A stretch of DNA of 64,000 bases from Candidatus Hydrogenedentota bacterium (GCA_013359265.1 JABWCD010000027.1:1-64000), one strand, 5' to 3'; counted from the first letter of the stretch, positions 26,343 through 35,515 are shown. Numbers and translations: made by a program. Notes: generated by a model not told the origin, from the sequence alone.

Positions 26343-26576
26343 ATGCCGCAACTGAAAGAGTGCTTTGGCCAGTGCGCCAACCTGACCATAAGATTCCGAG
26401 ACCACTCCAAGCAGCATTATTTGAGGATTGACGAGGAGAAGTTAAAAGAATGTGACACCTGCAACCTGTTCAGCAAGTGCATGTTCCTGAAATACAACGA
26501 GTTAATTAAGGACTTGCTGAAGCTCTTAGACTCAAAGGCGTCGCTCGATCCGGCCGGAAATACCCGGATCGGTTAG
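26343..26576 (+). CDS. Small cysteine-rich protein downstream of comF
   Basis: 77 residues beginning with ATG at 26343 and preceded by AAAGGAG with 7-base spacing. This start is much better than the upstream in-frame codons inside comF. Five Cys appear in a CFGQC, CDTCNLFSKC arrangement (Cys at about 7, 11, 38, 41, 47), suggesting metal or Fe-S binding. The rest is helical and charged, with no signal peptide. It lies 19 bases after comF, so co-transcription is likely. Function unknown. Confidence 0.7.
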   Translation: MPQLKECFGQCANLTIRFRDHSKQHYLRIDEEKLKECDTCNLFSKCMFLKYNELIKDLLKLLDSKASLDPAGNTRIG

Positions 26577-26589
26577 GCTCGGGCAGGAA

Positions 26590-26778
26590 CTACTTGATTG
26601 ACGCGGTGAACCCCATGAAGAACCCCGACTGACCGGGGACCTTCTTAATCTTCAGCGTCTCGACGCTGTACTTGCGGAGTTTTTCGACTGCGTCTTCCTT
26701 CGTGTCCGCGACCACGGTTCCGCGTTCGACGCAATCATCCTTGTACCTGACGGTTCCGGTATAGCGATAGACGGCCAA
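26590..26778 (-). CDS. Small conserved-looking protein, GspF-N/PilC-N-terminal-like strand pattern
   Basis: 62 residues. The start is TTG at 26778, decided by GGAG placed nine bases upstream; no ATG fits. The sequence YRYTGTVRYKDDCVERGTVVADTKEDAVEKLR follows the pattern Y.Y.....G....G...A.....A...L, which appears at the N-terminus of type II secretion/type IV pilus F proteins and in stand-alone small proteins. The role is unknown. It is convergent with the Cys-rich gene and 13 bases from it. Confidence 0.65.
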   Translation of the reverse strand: MAVYRYTGTVRYKDDCVERGTVVADTKEDAVEKLRKYSVETLKIKKVPGQSGFFMGFTASIK

Positions 26779-27030
26779 TGTACAGTTCTCCTCTCAATAC
26801 TGGGCGTAAGTGAGGTACTACTACTCTTCGAACCACGCAACGGCCAGAGACTCGAGTGCGATCAGCCCACGCACTTCACAGAAGTGGCGAATCCTCCGCA
26901 GTATTCGCACGAGCGTATGGTAGCAAAAGGGGGCGAGAATCGTCAACCAAAATCGGAATCCAGACTAATCCGATTCGATTTCTATTGTTCCTAAATAATT
27001 GTGATTTAATATGTTACGGTTCGCGATGGG

Positions 27031-27765
27031 TCATCCGTCAGTCGCTGTCACCGTTGTCTTGGATCTCATTCGGATGTTCAACATTTCGACGAACAGCGAG
27101 AACGCCATGGCGAAATAGATGTACCCTTTCGAGACGTGCTGGTGCAGTCCCTCGATGACCAACATCACTCCGATCAGTATCAGGAACGACAGCGCGAGGA
27201 CCTTAATGGTCGGATGGCGGGTAATGAAGGCGCTGACCCCTGACGCGAAGATCATCATGACCAGGACGGCGACCACAATTGCGGCAATCATGATGGGTAT
27301 GTGGTCCACCATGCCGACTGCCGTAATCACCGAATCCAGCGAGAACACCAAGTCCAAGAGCATAATCTGAGCGAGAACAGCCGCGTACGAGGCCGTTCGT
27401 GCTTTCTGCTCCGTGTGGTGGCCTCCCTCAACCTTGTCGTGGATTTCCATTGTCCCCTTGCCGATCAGGAACATCCCTCCGACCAGAAGAATGAGGTCAC
27501 GCCCGGAAAGTCCAAATCCGGCGATTGTCAGGAACGGCTTTGTCAGGCCCATGATCCACGACAGGGTGAGCAGCAGTAGAATGCGCATGATCATTGCCAG
27601 CGCCAGCCCAATCCGTCGCGCGGAGGCCTGTTTATGTTCTTCCAGTTTGCCCGTGAGGATGGCCACCATAACGATGTTGTCGATCCCGAGAACTATTTCG
27701 AGCGCGGCCAACGTCACGAATGCGATAGCACTCTGGACGATTTGGTCAGAAGCGAGGAATTCCAC
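27031..27765 (-). CDS. TerC/Alx family integral membrane protein
   Basis: 244 residues from GTG at 27765, chosen because GGAG lies eight bases ahead; the frame extends upstream to 27879 without protein character. Seven or more membrane helices are seen. Family hallmarks are ALEIVLGIDNIVMVAIL in the first helices and the mirrored LLDLVFSLDSVITAVGM, each with a conserved Asp within the membrane, plus the C-terminal MAFSLFVEMLN. Members export or handle Mn2+ (Alx, YceF) or are linked to tellurium resistance. Here Mn2+ homeostasis is the more likely role, by family knowledge only. Confidence 0.9.
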   Translation of the reverse strand: MEFLASDQIVQSAIAFVTLAALEIVLGIDNIVMVAILTGKLEEHKQASARRIGLALAMIMRILLLLTLSWIMGLTKPFLTIAGFGLSGRDLILLVGGMFLIGKGTMEIHDKVEGGHHTEQKARTASYAAVLAQIMLLDLVFSLDSVITAVGMVDHIPIMIAAIVVAVLVMMIFASGVSAFITRHPTIKVLALSFLILIGVMLVIEGLHQHVSKGYIYFAMAFSLFVEMLNIRMRSKTTVTATDG

Positions 27766-27942
27766 GACATACACTCCGGTGGGTAGTTTGGAATGGGTCC
27801 GCCAAGATCGCGCATACGCTAACAGAGTGCGAAATGACGCGCAAGCGCGCGCGCCGTATTCGCCGTGCGCGGCGCGCATAATTGGCGCCGCGCCGGTAGG
27901 GGACGAACATACCGGCGGGTACAGCGCAGAGGACGGGAATCG

Positions 27943-28299
27943 ATGAAGGAAAACGTCAATTCATTCAAACAATTCGTTCTGGATCAACTTGCCCCATTGG
28001 ACGGTGTAACATGCCGCGGAATGTTCGGCGGCTACGGAGTATATTGCCGCAGCACATTCTTCGGAATCGTTTATGAAGACCGGTTGTACTTCAAGACTAC
28101 CGAAGCGACCGCCGCGAAATACCGGGACCTCGGAATGAAACCGTTCCGGCCCGGCCCCAACCAAGTGATGAAAAACTATCACGAGGTCCCCGCGGACATT
28201 CTTGAAGACGCGCGCGAATTGTGCGACTGGGCCCGCGAATCCATCTCGGCCGCCGCCAAAGCGCCCGCCAAGCGCCCGCGCCCCGCGCGAGGCAAGTGA
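27943..28299 (+). CDS. TfoX N-terminal-domain protein
   Basis: 118 residues from ATG at 27943 with GAGGACGGG upstream. The family signature is clear: VTCRGMFGGYGVYCRSTFFGIVYEDRLYFK, then KPFRPGPNQVMKNYHEVPADIL. It lacks the TfoX C-terminal domain, as do most stand-alone homologues, and ends in an Ala/Lys/Pro-rich tail. TfoX promotes competence gene expression in Haemophilus; single-domain members have no established function. It converges on the lipoprotein gene at 28300 with no intervening base. Confidence 0.88.
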   Translation: MKENVNSFKQFVLDQLAPLDGVTCRGMFGGYGVYCRSTFFGIVYEDRLYFKTTEATAAKYRDLGMKPFRPGPNQVMKNYHEVPADILEDARELCDWARESISAAAKAPAKRPRPARGK

Positions 28300-29268
28300 C
28301 TACGATGGATATGACTTTACCGTCGCCTTGTACGACGTGTCCATCGGTATGGAAACGCTTCCCATCTGCGGTACGGTCATGGACATGTTTCCTGGAACGT
28401 TCGCGGTGATCGTGGATTCAACGAGCCAACCGCTTGCTTCGTCAAATCTCATCGTTCCCGTCCCCTGTCCCGACATCTCCGTCTTGAGTTCCGGCATGTC
28501 ACCAAACTTCTTCAGGAAGTTTCCAGCGGGATTGAGGCTCACTTGGCCGACATTTTCCACGCTGACCGTACCGCTTGACCGCTCTTTTAGTGTATATGTC
28601 GCATCCCAGTTCACCTCGGATGCGGCGTTTCCCAACGACAGTTTTTCTTGCCACGTATCCCCGATGTTGAGTTTCTTGTCTGGACGTGCCGCGAACACCG
28701 CTTGCATAAGATTCTTCATGGATTGATCGCCGATTGTCGCCACGAAAATGTCTTCGGCCGTCATTGGAAGTTTGGCGATTTCCGGCATCTTATAATCGGC
28801 AGCCGCCTTTTCCGCAATCGCGTCCGCGCCGCTGATCTCGGTAACTTGGCCCAACTTATTCACTTTCACGGTGAACGACTGGCCCTCCGCAGTCTTCAGG
28901 GCCGACTGCATCGCCTTCATCCCGAAGGGATCGTCGGTTCCAGGCATTCCCGGAATCTGTGGCATTCTTCCTGAGAACGGGGTCGTCATCTCCGCTGAAA
29001 GGGATCTTATTACAGCATCAAATGTTGCAGTTCCCGAGTCATCAATCTGCTTCACAGTCAGATCAAACGTGTATGCCGTCGAGTTGCCAAAACTCATGGT
29101 CGTGCCCACGTTGGTGATGGACGTGTTCATGGCAACTTCCATGTCGACAACACGCTTCGCGCCCTGTTGCGGCTTGAAGTAGAGCTTGTTCTTGTCCGGG
29201 TTGCAGCCCGAGCCCAATGCAAGGACTATGGCAAACGTGAAGACAATACCAGTCGTGCGTGCGTGCAT
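28300..29268 (-). CDS. DUF6263-like lipoprotein
   Basis: 322 residues. Signal peptide with lipobox LGSGC places Cys22 as the lipid-modified residue. The mature protein is beta-rich with a repeated pattern of amphipathic strands (MEVAMNTSITNVGTTMSF..., YTLKERSSGTVSVENVG...). A central PGMPGTDDPFGMKAMQSALKTAEGQSFTVKVNKLGQV resembles the DUF6263 family of secreted proteins. The ATG follows the thiL stop directly (TAA ATG), with GGGAG inside the end of thiL, so it is the third gene of an nnrD-thiL operon. The link to these enzymes is probably only transcriptional. Confidence 0.72.
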   Translation of the reverse strand: MHARTTGIVFTFAIVLALGSGCNPDKNKLYFKPQQGAKRVVDMEVAMNTSITNVGTTMSFGNSTAYTFDLTVKQIDDSGTATFDAVIRSLSAEMTTPFSGRMPQIPGMPGTDDPFGMKAMQSALKTAEGQSFTVKVNKLGQVTEISGADAIAEKAAADYKMPEIAKLPMTAEDIFVATIGDQSMKNLMQAVFAARPDKKLNIGDTWQEKLSLGNAASEVNWDATYTLKERSSGTVSVENVGQVSLNPAGNFLKKFGDMPELKTEMSGQGTGTMRFDEASGWLVESTITANVPGNMSMTVPQMGSVSIPMDTSYKATVKSYPS

Positions 29269-30270
29269 TTATTCGTCTCCCTGCGTATAAGGCGCGTTCT
29301 TGAAATGGTCGTACCCCGCTGCTTCGATCGGTTCGCCGTCGATGCGGACGCCGAGCCACTTGTCGGTGACGACCCCGATCGTTGTCGTCTCGACGCGAAA
29401 CTCGTGGTGGAACGCGTCGAGCACTGCGTTGGCTTCCGCCGCCGCCACCGTAAATGCCAACTCGTAGTCTTCGCCCCCGTGCAGCACAAACGCGTCCGGC
29501 TTACACTGGTTCTCCCAAGCGTACCGGGACAGGACGGCGGGCACCGGAAACGTTTCGGACATGAGGTTGATGCCCAGGTAACTGAACGAGGCGATGTGGC
29601 CCAGGTCCTGCACCAGGCCATCGCTAACGTCTATCATCGCGTGAACGCCGGTCCGCCTGCAAAGCCATTGCCCCTCGGATATCCGAGGGGTGGGACGCAG
29701 GTGCGCCAGCACCAGCTCCGGTACGTCGTGGCCGTGCCGTAACGCGTGCAGCCCAGCCGCGGACATGCCGCAGTGACCCGTCACAACGACATGATCGCCC
29801 GCTTCCGCGCCGTGCCGCCGCAGGCACCGGTTTCCGACTGTCTCGCCGATTACGATCACATCGAGCGCGATGCCGCTCTCCGTACATGTTGTGTCGCCAC
29901 CCACTATGACCGCGCTGAACCGGGACATTGCGCTCGACAACCCCTGGTACATTTCTTCGACAAACGCCGTAGGTGTGTCCGCGGGGCATGCCAGCGAGGT
30001 GAGGCAAAACAGCGGCGCGCCGCCCATCGCAGCGATGTCACTAAGGCTCGATGCAGCCGCCTTCCACCCGATATCCGCGGGCGCCGCCCACTCGCGGCGG
30101 AAGTGGACGTTTTCCACAAACAGGTCCGTGGACACCAGCAACTGTTTGTCGCCGAACCGCAACACCGCGCAATCATCGCCGATGCCTTCGATGACAAGCG
30201 GCGACGTGGGTAAGAACCGTTCGAGCCGGTCGATCAGGCCAAATTCACCGATATCGCGCAGCGTCTGCAT
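29269..30270 (-). CDS. thiL: Thiamine-monophosphate kinase
   Basis: 333 residues. ThiL phosphorylates thiamine monophosphate to the active cofactor thiamine diphosphate with ATP. Recognisable blocks are GEFGLIDRL at the start, IGDDCAVL, LVSTDLFVENVHF, AAASSLSDIAAMGGAP and the later IDVSDGLVQDLGHIA, all metal and nucleotide contacts in the PurM-like fold. The length matches the family. It begins 3 bases after nnrD and ends directly before the lipoprotein ATG, so the operon is nnrD-thiL-lipoprotein. Confidence 0.95.
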   Translation of the reverse strand: MQTLRDIGEFGLIDRLERFLPTSPLVIEGIGDDCAVLRFGDKQLLVSTDLFVENVHFRREWAAPADIGWKAAASSLSDIAAMGGAPLFCLTSLACPADTPTAFVEEMYQGLSSAMSRFSAVIVGGDTTCTESGIALDVIVIGETVGNRCLRRHGAEAGDHVVVTGHCGMSAAGLHALRHGHDVPELVLAHLRPTPRISEGQWLCRRTGVHAMIDVSDGLVQDLGHIASFSYLGINLMSETFPVPAVLSRYAWENQCKPDAFVLHGGEDYELAFTVAAAEANAVLDAFHHEFRVETTTIGVVTDKWLGVRIDGEPIEAAGYDHFKNAPYTQGDE

Positions 30271-30273
30271 TCC

Positions 30274-31152
30274 CTAACAACCTTCAATCTCGCGCCACGC
30301 GCTTGGGATGGCAAGCAACAGATCGCGCGCGATCATACCGCGCTGCGACGCGCACTTGGCCGCGATGTCCCCGGCCAGACCGTGCACGTATGTGCCGGCG
30401 CAAGCAGCGTCCATCGGAGACATGCCTTGCGCCATCAGCCCGCCGATCAGTCCCGACACGATGTCGCCGGTGCCGCCGGTCGCCATACCTACATTGCCCG
30501 TGGGATTTACCATGCATTTGCCGTCCGGTCCGGCGATAACCGTGTTGTGTCCCTTTAAGACCACGACACATTTCTGGCGCGCTGCGAATTGCGTCGCGAC
30601 GACGACTCGGTCGCGCTGCACGTGCTCCACAGTTATTCCCGCCAGCCGAGCCATTTCGCCCGGGTGAGGCGTCACGACGACGGGGGCGGCCGCCGTTGCG
30701 ATGACGCCCGGATTGATGCTGATTGAGTTTAGCCCGTCGGCGTCTATTACAAGCGGCGTTTTGCACTGCCGTACAAACTCGAGGACAAACCGCCGCGTTT
30801 CGTCGTGCGTGGAGATGCCGGGACCGAGTACGACGGCCTGTTTGGACTCGGCCGCCGCGAGCGCGGGCGCGCTCGCCTCGGTGGAGAACGAATCGAATCT
30901 CGTCGCGGGCAGCGCCAGCCACATGAATTCCAGCAGCCCGGGCACGACGAGCGGTGCAAGTGGCTGTGGAATGCCGATAGTCACAAGCCCGGCGCCGGCC
31001 CTTCCCGCGCCCTCGGCCGCGAGTTTCGCCGCCCCCGTGAACCCGCGGGAGCCGGCAAGGATCAGCGCGTGACCGAATGTGCCTTTGTGGCCGTCGACGG
31101 GACGCGATGGAAGCAGGCCGCGGACCGATTGATGTGAAAGCATGTTGCTCAT
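30274..31152 (-). CDS. nnrD: ADP/ATP-dependent NAD(P)H-hydrate dehydratase (stand-alone carbohydrate-kinase-fold domain)
   Basis: The ribokinase-like domain repairs hydrated NAD(P)H. Signatures are HKGTFGHALILAGS at the N-terminus, PLVIDADGLN, VVTPHPGEMARL and the anion-hole motif GTGDIVSGLIGGL. The frame opens at a TTG at 31299, but homologues such as B. subtilis YxkO begin a few residues before HKGT. The ATG at 31152 (292 residues) is therefore chosen, with 31143 as alternative; neither has a clear Shine-Dalgarno. The epimerase partner NnrE, often fused, is not attached here. First gene of the operon with thiL. Confidence 0.88.
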   Translation of the reverse strand: MSNMLSHQSVRGLLPSRPVDGHKGTFGHALILAGSRGFTGAAKLAAEGAGRAGAGLVTIGIPQPLAPLVVPGLLEFMWLALPATRFDSFSTEASAPALAAAESKQAVVLGPGISTHDETRRFVLEFVRQCKTPLVIDADGLNSISINPGVIATAAAPVVVTPHPGEMARLAGITVEHVQRDRVVVATQFAARQKCVVVLKGHNTVIAGPDGKCMVNPTGNVGMATGGTGDIVSGLIGGLMAQGMSPMDAACAGTYVHGLAGDIAAKCASQRGMIARDLLLAIPSAWREIEGC

Positions 31153-31306
31153 GGCGCGTAACGTTGAATCGTAGCCGCCGGTATCCGCAAGATCAAAAAA
31201 GCCGCCGCGGTTTTCATTGTCCACAGCGCGCCGGTATAATGTGTCGAATGCAGCGAGGTATGGGGTCGGCGGAACGTAACCCTCGTTTCGTCTTATCAAT
31301 CGGGTA

Positions 31307-32551
31307 ATGACTGATCAGACTGCCGAAGGCGCGGCGGAAGTGGAGTCCGGCGCGGAGGTGTGCCCGCATTTTCCGGAATGCGGCGGGTGCACCGCGCAGG
31401 ACGTGCCCTACGAAGAACAACTGTCGCGCAAACAACTGGCGCTTGAAGACCTTTTCAAGCCGATGTGGCAGAAGGCCGTTCCCGTCGCGCCATCGCCCTC
31501 TATCTGGAACTACCGGAACCGAATCGATCTTACGTTCGGCCGCAAGCACTATGAGGAACCGCCGCCCAAGGACTTCGTGCGGGAGACCGTCCTGGGGTTC
31601 AAGCGCGAGGGCAAGTGGTATTGGACGATTGACATTACCGAATGCCGGATCGGGCCGGTGGGCGTCGAGAACCTGATTAACGCGGTGCGGGCGTGGGTGC
31701 GCGAGCGTTCCCTGACGGCCTACAGTTCGAAGTCCAAAGACGGTTTTCTGCGTGTACTGCTCGTGCGTGAGGGAAAGCGCACCGGCGAGCGCATGGTCGT
31801 ATTGGTGACCAACGAAGGCGAACTCGACGCGGCGTCCTTTGTCGAAACGGTGCAGTCCGCATGGCCGAGTACGAGTATTCAGCACGCGATCTTCCGCGGC
31901 AAGGCGGAGGTTTCCGCGGCGGATGAGATTCGCGTGCTCCATGGGAAAGCGTACATCACGGACGAGCTACTCGTTCCCAATGGCGCGGGCTATCGCAAGA
32001 TCGTGCTGCGTGTGTCCCCATTTGGGTTTTCGCAGACCAACTCCGCCGCGACGGAAGTGCTGTATGGGACGATACGGCAGTGGGTCAAGGAGAGCAGGCC
32101 ACGGTTTGTGTATGACCTGTACGGCGGGTCGGGAGGTATCGCGTTCAGCGTGTCCGACAAGGTGGACCGCGTTGTGTCGGTCGAAAGCGTCGAGACCGCG
32201 TCCATCGACGGCACGTTCAATCGCGAAGCGAACGATGCCGACAACGTCGCCTTTTTCACGCAATCGGTCGAGGAGTACCTTCGCGATGCAATCTCGATGC
32301 AGCATGGCCTCCTGCCGCAGAGCATGGTCGTGCTTGATCCGCCGCGCGCGGGTCTGCACCCGAAGGCCATCAAGCGGTTGTTGCTGCTGAAGCCGCAAGA
32401 AATCGTGTACGTGTCGTGCAAACCGTCCGTCTTCGCGAAGGAGTTACCGCTGCTCCTGCCGTCGTACGATCTTGTCGATATGCGCGCCGTCGATCTCTTT
32501 CCCCACACGGAACACGTCGAACTCCTGGCACGGTTGCACGCGAAGGAGTAG
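31307..32551 (+). CDS. RlmD/TrmA-type RNA (uracil-C5)-methyltransferase
   Basis: 414 residues. A [4Fe-4S] site is indicated by Cys19, Cys25, Cys28 (CPHFPECGGC) and Cys113 (ITECRIGP). The methyltransferase core has VYDLYGGSGGIAF for SAM binding, the DPPRAGLHP motif, and VYVSCKPS with the catalytic Cys (usually SCNP). The C-terminal DLFPHTEHVELLARL is diagnostic of the TrmA/RlmC/RlmD family, which makes 5-methyluridine in rRNA or tRNA. It lacks the N-terminal TRAM domain of E. coli RlmD, so the exact target is open. A TATAAT box at 31235-31240 is a plausible -10 for it. Divergent to nnrD. Confidence 0.9.
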   Translation: MTDQTAEGAAEVESGAEVCPHFPECGGCTAQDVPYEEQLSRKQLALEDLFKPMWQKAVPVAPSPSIWNYRNRIDLTFGRKHYEEPPPKDFVRETVLGFKREGKWYWTIDITECRIGPVGVENLINAVRAWVRERSLTAYSSKSKDGFLRVLLVREGKRTGERMVVLVTNEGELDAASFVETVQSAWPSTSIQHAIFRGKAEVSAADEIRVLHGKAYITDELLVPNGAGYRKIVLRVSPFGFSQTNSAATEVLYGTIRQWVKESRPRFVYDLYGGSGGIAFSVSDKVDRVVSVESVETASIDGTFNREANDADNVAFFTQSVEEYLRDAISMQHGLLPQSMVVLDPPRAGLHPKAIKRLLLLKPQEIVYVSCKPSVFAKELPLLLPSYDLVDMRAVDLFPHTEHVELLARLHAKE

Positions 32552-32558
32552 CGCCGCG

Positions 32559-34730
32559 TCAACGCCGCGTGTGCGCAAGCACCTTTTTCAACGCGTCGGC
32601 GACATCGCGCACGTTCTTGTCCGTAAGGCCCGGATGCAACGGCAGCGAAAGTATGGAGTCGGACAGGGCGGACGCGTGGGGGAGATCGGAGTCGCGCACG
32701 CCAAGCGTTTCCCGGTAATACTTGTGCTTGTGCACGGCCACGAAATGCACGCCAGTGCCGACGTTTTCAAGTCGCAGCAGCCGTGCAATTTCCTCGCGTG
32801 GTACGGTTAGGGCCTCAAGCCGAAGCTTCACGATGTACAGATGCCACGCGTGCTGGACATCCTCGATAACGCGCGGTAGCTCAATCTCGTCTACGTCGGA
32901 AAGCACGGACGCATACATCCGCGCCATGCGCCGCCGCGCGGCGATAAAGCTGTCGAGTTTCTTTATCTGCTCGATGCCCATCGCCGCACCCACGTTGGTC
33001 ATGTTGTACTTGAACCCCGGCCGTACCACTTCCGGGGACGCGGGCGGTGCGTCGCCGCTGTAGCGGTTCCACGCGAGCGTACTCAGCCCATTGTGCGCGA
33101 GCAGCCGCAGGGTGTGCGCCTGACCTTCGTTCCGCAGGGTGATCATGCCGCCTTCAATCGTCGTGATGTTTTTTACTGGATAGAAACTGAAGCACGTCGG
33201 AGCGCCGCAATTTCCGATGGACTTGCCTTTGTATGCGGCGCCGAGGGCGTGCGCGGCATCCTCGATGACGGTGACGCCATGCTTCTTTCCGATCGCGTAA
33301 ATGGCGTCGAGGTCACATGGTTGTCCCGCGAGGTGCACGGGCATGATTGCCTTTGTACGCGGTGTAATCGCGCGCTCGATGGCCGCGGGATCGATGTTCA
33401 GGGTGTCGGGTTGCACGTCCGCCAGCACCAGCTTTGCGCCCATGTTCACGACAGTGTTCGCCGTGGACACCCACGTCAGCGGCGATGTGATCACTTCGCC
33501 GCCGGGCCCGGCACCTGCTTCGACCAGGCACAAATGCAACGCCGCGGTGCAGGACGAAACCGCGACGGCGTGCGGCGCGCCGACCTTCTCCGCAAAGCGA
33601 TGCTCAAATTCGGTCACCTTCGCGCCGGTCGTCAGCCAGCCGCTGCGCAGCACGTCGATAACGGCGTGCTCTTCTTCCGCGCCGATAGAAGGCGGCGACA
33701 GCGGAATAAATCGCGGGGCTACGGCTTCGCCCCCCGCCGCGACGGGCGTACCGAGCAGTTCCTTCATCCGCCGCACGTTGAAATGAATGGCAGTAAACGG
33801 GTCGACGGGATCGCTTCTCAGCCAATCGCGGATTTCGATGGCGCCCCGTTCGGCGCTCCACTCCGGCTGGAATTTCAAGACGCGCGCGAGCTTCCCGAAC
33901 TGCACGTTGTAGCTGCGCAGGTCCTCGTCCTCCTTCATCACATCGATTTTGATCCCGTCGATCAAGCCCGCTACAAGATGCGCCAGATCGATGATGCGGT
34001 AATTGTTCTTGTCCGATCCGACGTTGAATACCTGGCCGCTGACGTCCGCGGCCGGCGCTTCCACCATGTCGACGAACGCCCGCGCGGCGTCGCGCACGTG
34101 TACGAAAGGCCGCCACTGGCTTCCGCCGCCGTACACCTTGATTTCGCCGTTGCGCATCGCTGTCGCGACCATCAGGTTGATGGCGAGGTCGAACCGCATC
34201 CGCGCGGACCACCCGAACAACGTGGCGGGACGCGCAATCACGGGCTCGAACGTGTTTGATTTCAGCGCGATCAGTGCGCGCTCCGAATCGAGTTTGCTCT
34301 GCGCATACACGGATACGGGGTTCGTTGGGCAGTCCTCGTCGAGCATCTCGAACACACCCTTCCCGTACACGCTGCACGACGACGCAAACGCAAACCGGCG
34401 CACGCCGGCGGCTATCGCGCGATGGGCAAGGTCTTTGGTACCTTCGAGGTTTACGTCCAACGCCATAAGGGGGTCGAGGTCGCAAGATGGGTCATTGGCG
34501 AGGCCGGCGATATGGACGATACCCTCAACCCCATTCATCAGATCGGGGAAATCACCGAGCCGGCGGATGTCGCCGCGCACAACCTCACACCCCAGTTCAG
34601 TGAGCGCCGGGACCGGTGCGTCGCCAAAGCACAGCCGATCGAATACGCGCACCTGGTGGCCCCGCTCGATAAGCAGCCGGACCAAATGATTGCCCAGATA
34701 CCCCGCACCCCCCGTGACCAAAATGCGCAT
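32559..34730 (-). CDS. Fusion of NAD-dependent sugar epimerase/dehydratase and DegT/DnrJ/EryC1 aminotransferase
   Basis: 723 residues from the ATG at 34730 (AGGAG six bases upstream); the open frame beyond it is not coding. Residues 1-~310 are an extended SDR: dinucleotide motif GGAGYLG at 7-13, the catalytic pattern ASSCSVYG and VYAQSK, and the late FNVGSD block. Residues ~335-723 are a fold-type I PLP enzyme of the DegT family, with SGWLTTGAKVTEFE at its start and Schiff-base Lys520 in FSFYPVKNITTIEGG. The pair would oxidise, epimerise or dehydrate a nucleotide sugar and then aminate the keto-sugar, giving an amino sugar for surface polysaccharide. In most bacteria these are separate genes, so this bifunctional layout is unusual. 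The substrate is unknown. Confidence 0.88.
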   Translation of the reverse strand: MRILVTGGAGYLGNHLVRLLIERGHQVRVFDRLCFGDAPVPALTELGCEVVRGDIRRLGDFPDLMNGVEGIVHIAGLANDPSCDLDPLMALDVNLEGTKDLAHRAIAAGVRRFAFASSCSVYGKGVFEMLDEDCPTNPVSVYAQSKLDSERALIALKSNTFEPVIARPATLFGWSARMRFDLAINLMVATAMRNGEIKVYGGGSQWRPFVHVRDAARAFVDMVEAPAADVSGQVFNVGSDKNNYRIIDLAHLVAGLIDGIKIDVMKEDEDLRSYNVQFGKLARVLKFQPEWSAERGAIEIRDWLRSDPVDPFTAIHFNVRRMKELLGTPVAAGGEAVAPRFIPLSPPSIGAEEEHAVIDVLRSGWLTTGAKVTEFEHRFAEKVGAPHAVAVSSCTAALHLCLVEAGAGPGGEVITSPLTWVSTANTVVNMGAKLVLADVQPDTLNIDPAAIERAITPRTKAIMPVHLAGQPCDLDAIYAIGKKHGVTVIEDAAHALGAAYKGKSIGNCGAPTCFSFYPVKNITTIEGGMITLRNEGQAHTLRLLAHNGLSTLAWNRYSGDAPPASPEVVRPGFKYNMTNVGAAMGIEQIKKLDSFIAARRRMARMYASVLSDVDEIELPRVIEDVQHAWHLYIVKLRLEALTVPREEIARLLRLENVGTGVHFVAVHKHKYYRETLGVRDSDLPHASALSDSILSLPLHPGLTDKNVRDVADALKKVLAHTRR

Positions 34731-34907
34731 GCACAACTCCTGGGCCGAACACCCCGTGAAAGCGCCGAGTATACTCGGTGTTTGGCCGCGCGGTGAAATG
34801 CAGTAATTCGGCTCTGGACATACTGGCGGCATCTGTGCATTATGATAGCCCGTGTTCGGCTGCGGTTGGGTTGAATGTTCGTTCGCAGAAATGGAGGAGC
34901 ACTGCCA

Positions 34908-35375
34908 ATGGAATACTATGACGAAATCGAGTCGGCGCCCGTGGTCAAGTCGTGGCTCAAGTTCGTTGCGATTGGGGTCTGTGCCGTTTTCGTTTGCGCG
35001 GAGGCGTGGGCGGCCGCGGCCCTGGCGTACGACGATATAACCGGCGTGCTGGGATACGGTATCGGCACCGACAAGGCGAGCGCCAAGGCGGCCGCACTCG
35101 CGGATTGCGAAAGCAATGGCGCGACCGATCCGGTATTCTGGTTCTGGTATTCGGAGCCGGGCTGGGGCGCAGCGGCGCATTCGGACGATGGCGGCGGCGC
35201 GTGGACCATCGGAGGCGCTTTGGGCTACAGCACCCAGAAGAAGGCCAAACGCAAAGCGAAAAGGCAATGCAAGAACAGCGGTGGCATTAATTGCCAGATC
35301 GTCGAAGTGTTCGAGGATACCATCGGCAAGAAGTCGAACAAGGGCGGCCGGAGCTTCCACCTGAATTCCGACTAG
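34908..35375 (+). CDS. DUF4189-like exported protein
   Basis: 155 residues from ATG at 34908, chosen for GGAGGAG eight bases ahead rather than the frame opening at 34875. An N-terminal segment of charged residues is followed by a hydrophobic helix (about 17-38, WLKFVAIGVCAVFVCAEAWA), a signal or anchor. The mature part has two similar units, GYGIGTDKASAKAAALADC and LGYSTQKKAKRKAKRQCKN. Each is a G-aromatic stretch followed by an A-rich helix and Cys, as in DUF4189 proteins, so a disulfide between the units is possible. Function unknown. Confidence 0.7.
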   Translation: MEYYDEIESAPVVKSWLKFVAIGVCAVFVCAEAWAAAALAYDDITGVLGYGIGTDKASAKAAALADCESNGATDPVFWFWYSEPGWGAAAHSDDGGGAWTIGGALGYSTQKKAKRKAKRQCKNSGGINCQIVEVFEDTIGKKSNKGGRSFHLNSD

Positions 35376-35408
35376 CAATAGCACGTATTCACCGGAGAGG
35401 GGCGATTC

Positions 35409-35443
35409 AATCAGGGCCGCGTGTCGAGCGCGCGGTCCTGATT
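35409..35443. terminator. Strong hairpin downstream of the DUF4189-like gene
   Basis: A 13-bp stem (AATCAGGGCCGCG / CGCGGTCCTGATT with one G-T pair) and 9-base loop lies 34 bases after the stop at 35375. There is no U-tract, so it may act as a factor-assisted terminator or an mRNA 3' stabiliser. Confidence 0.55.
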
Positions 35444-35515
35444 CGCGTCTAACCAACTCCAGCGCGAGTGGGGGAGCCGACTCGGATTTTGCCTTCCAGT
35501 GAATTAAGAAGCGAT

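Noticed and set aside
35085-35456. N-terminal part of the 965-residue frame ending at 32559
   Set aside because: The sequence before the ATG at 34730 is Arg/Ala-rich, overlaps the opposite-strand DUF4189-like gene and has no ribosome site. The epimerase domain begins exactly at MRILVTGG.
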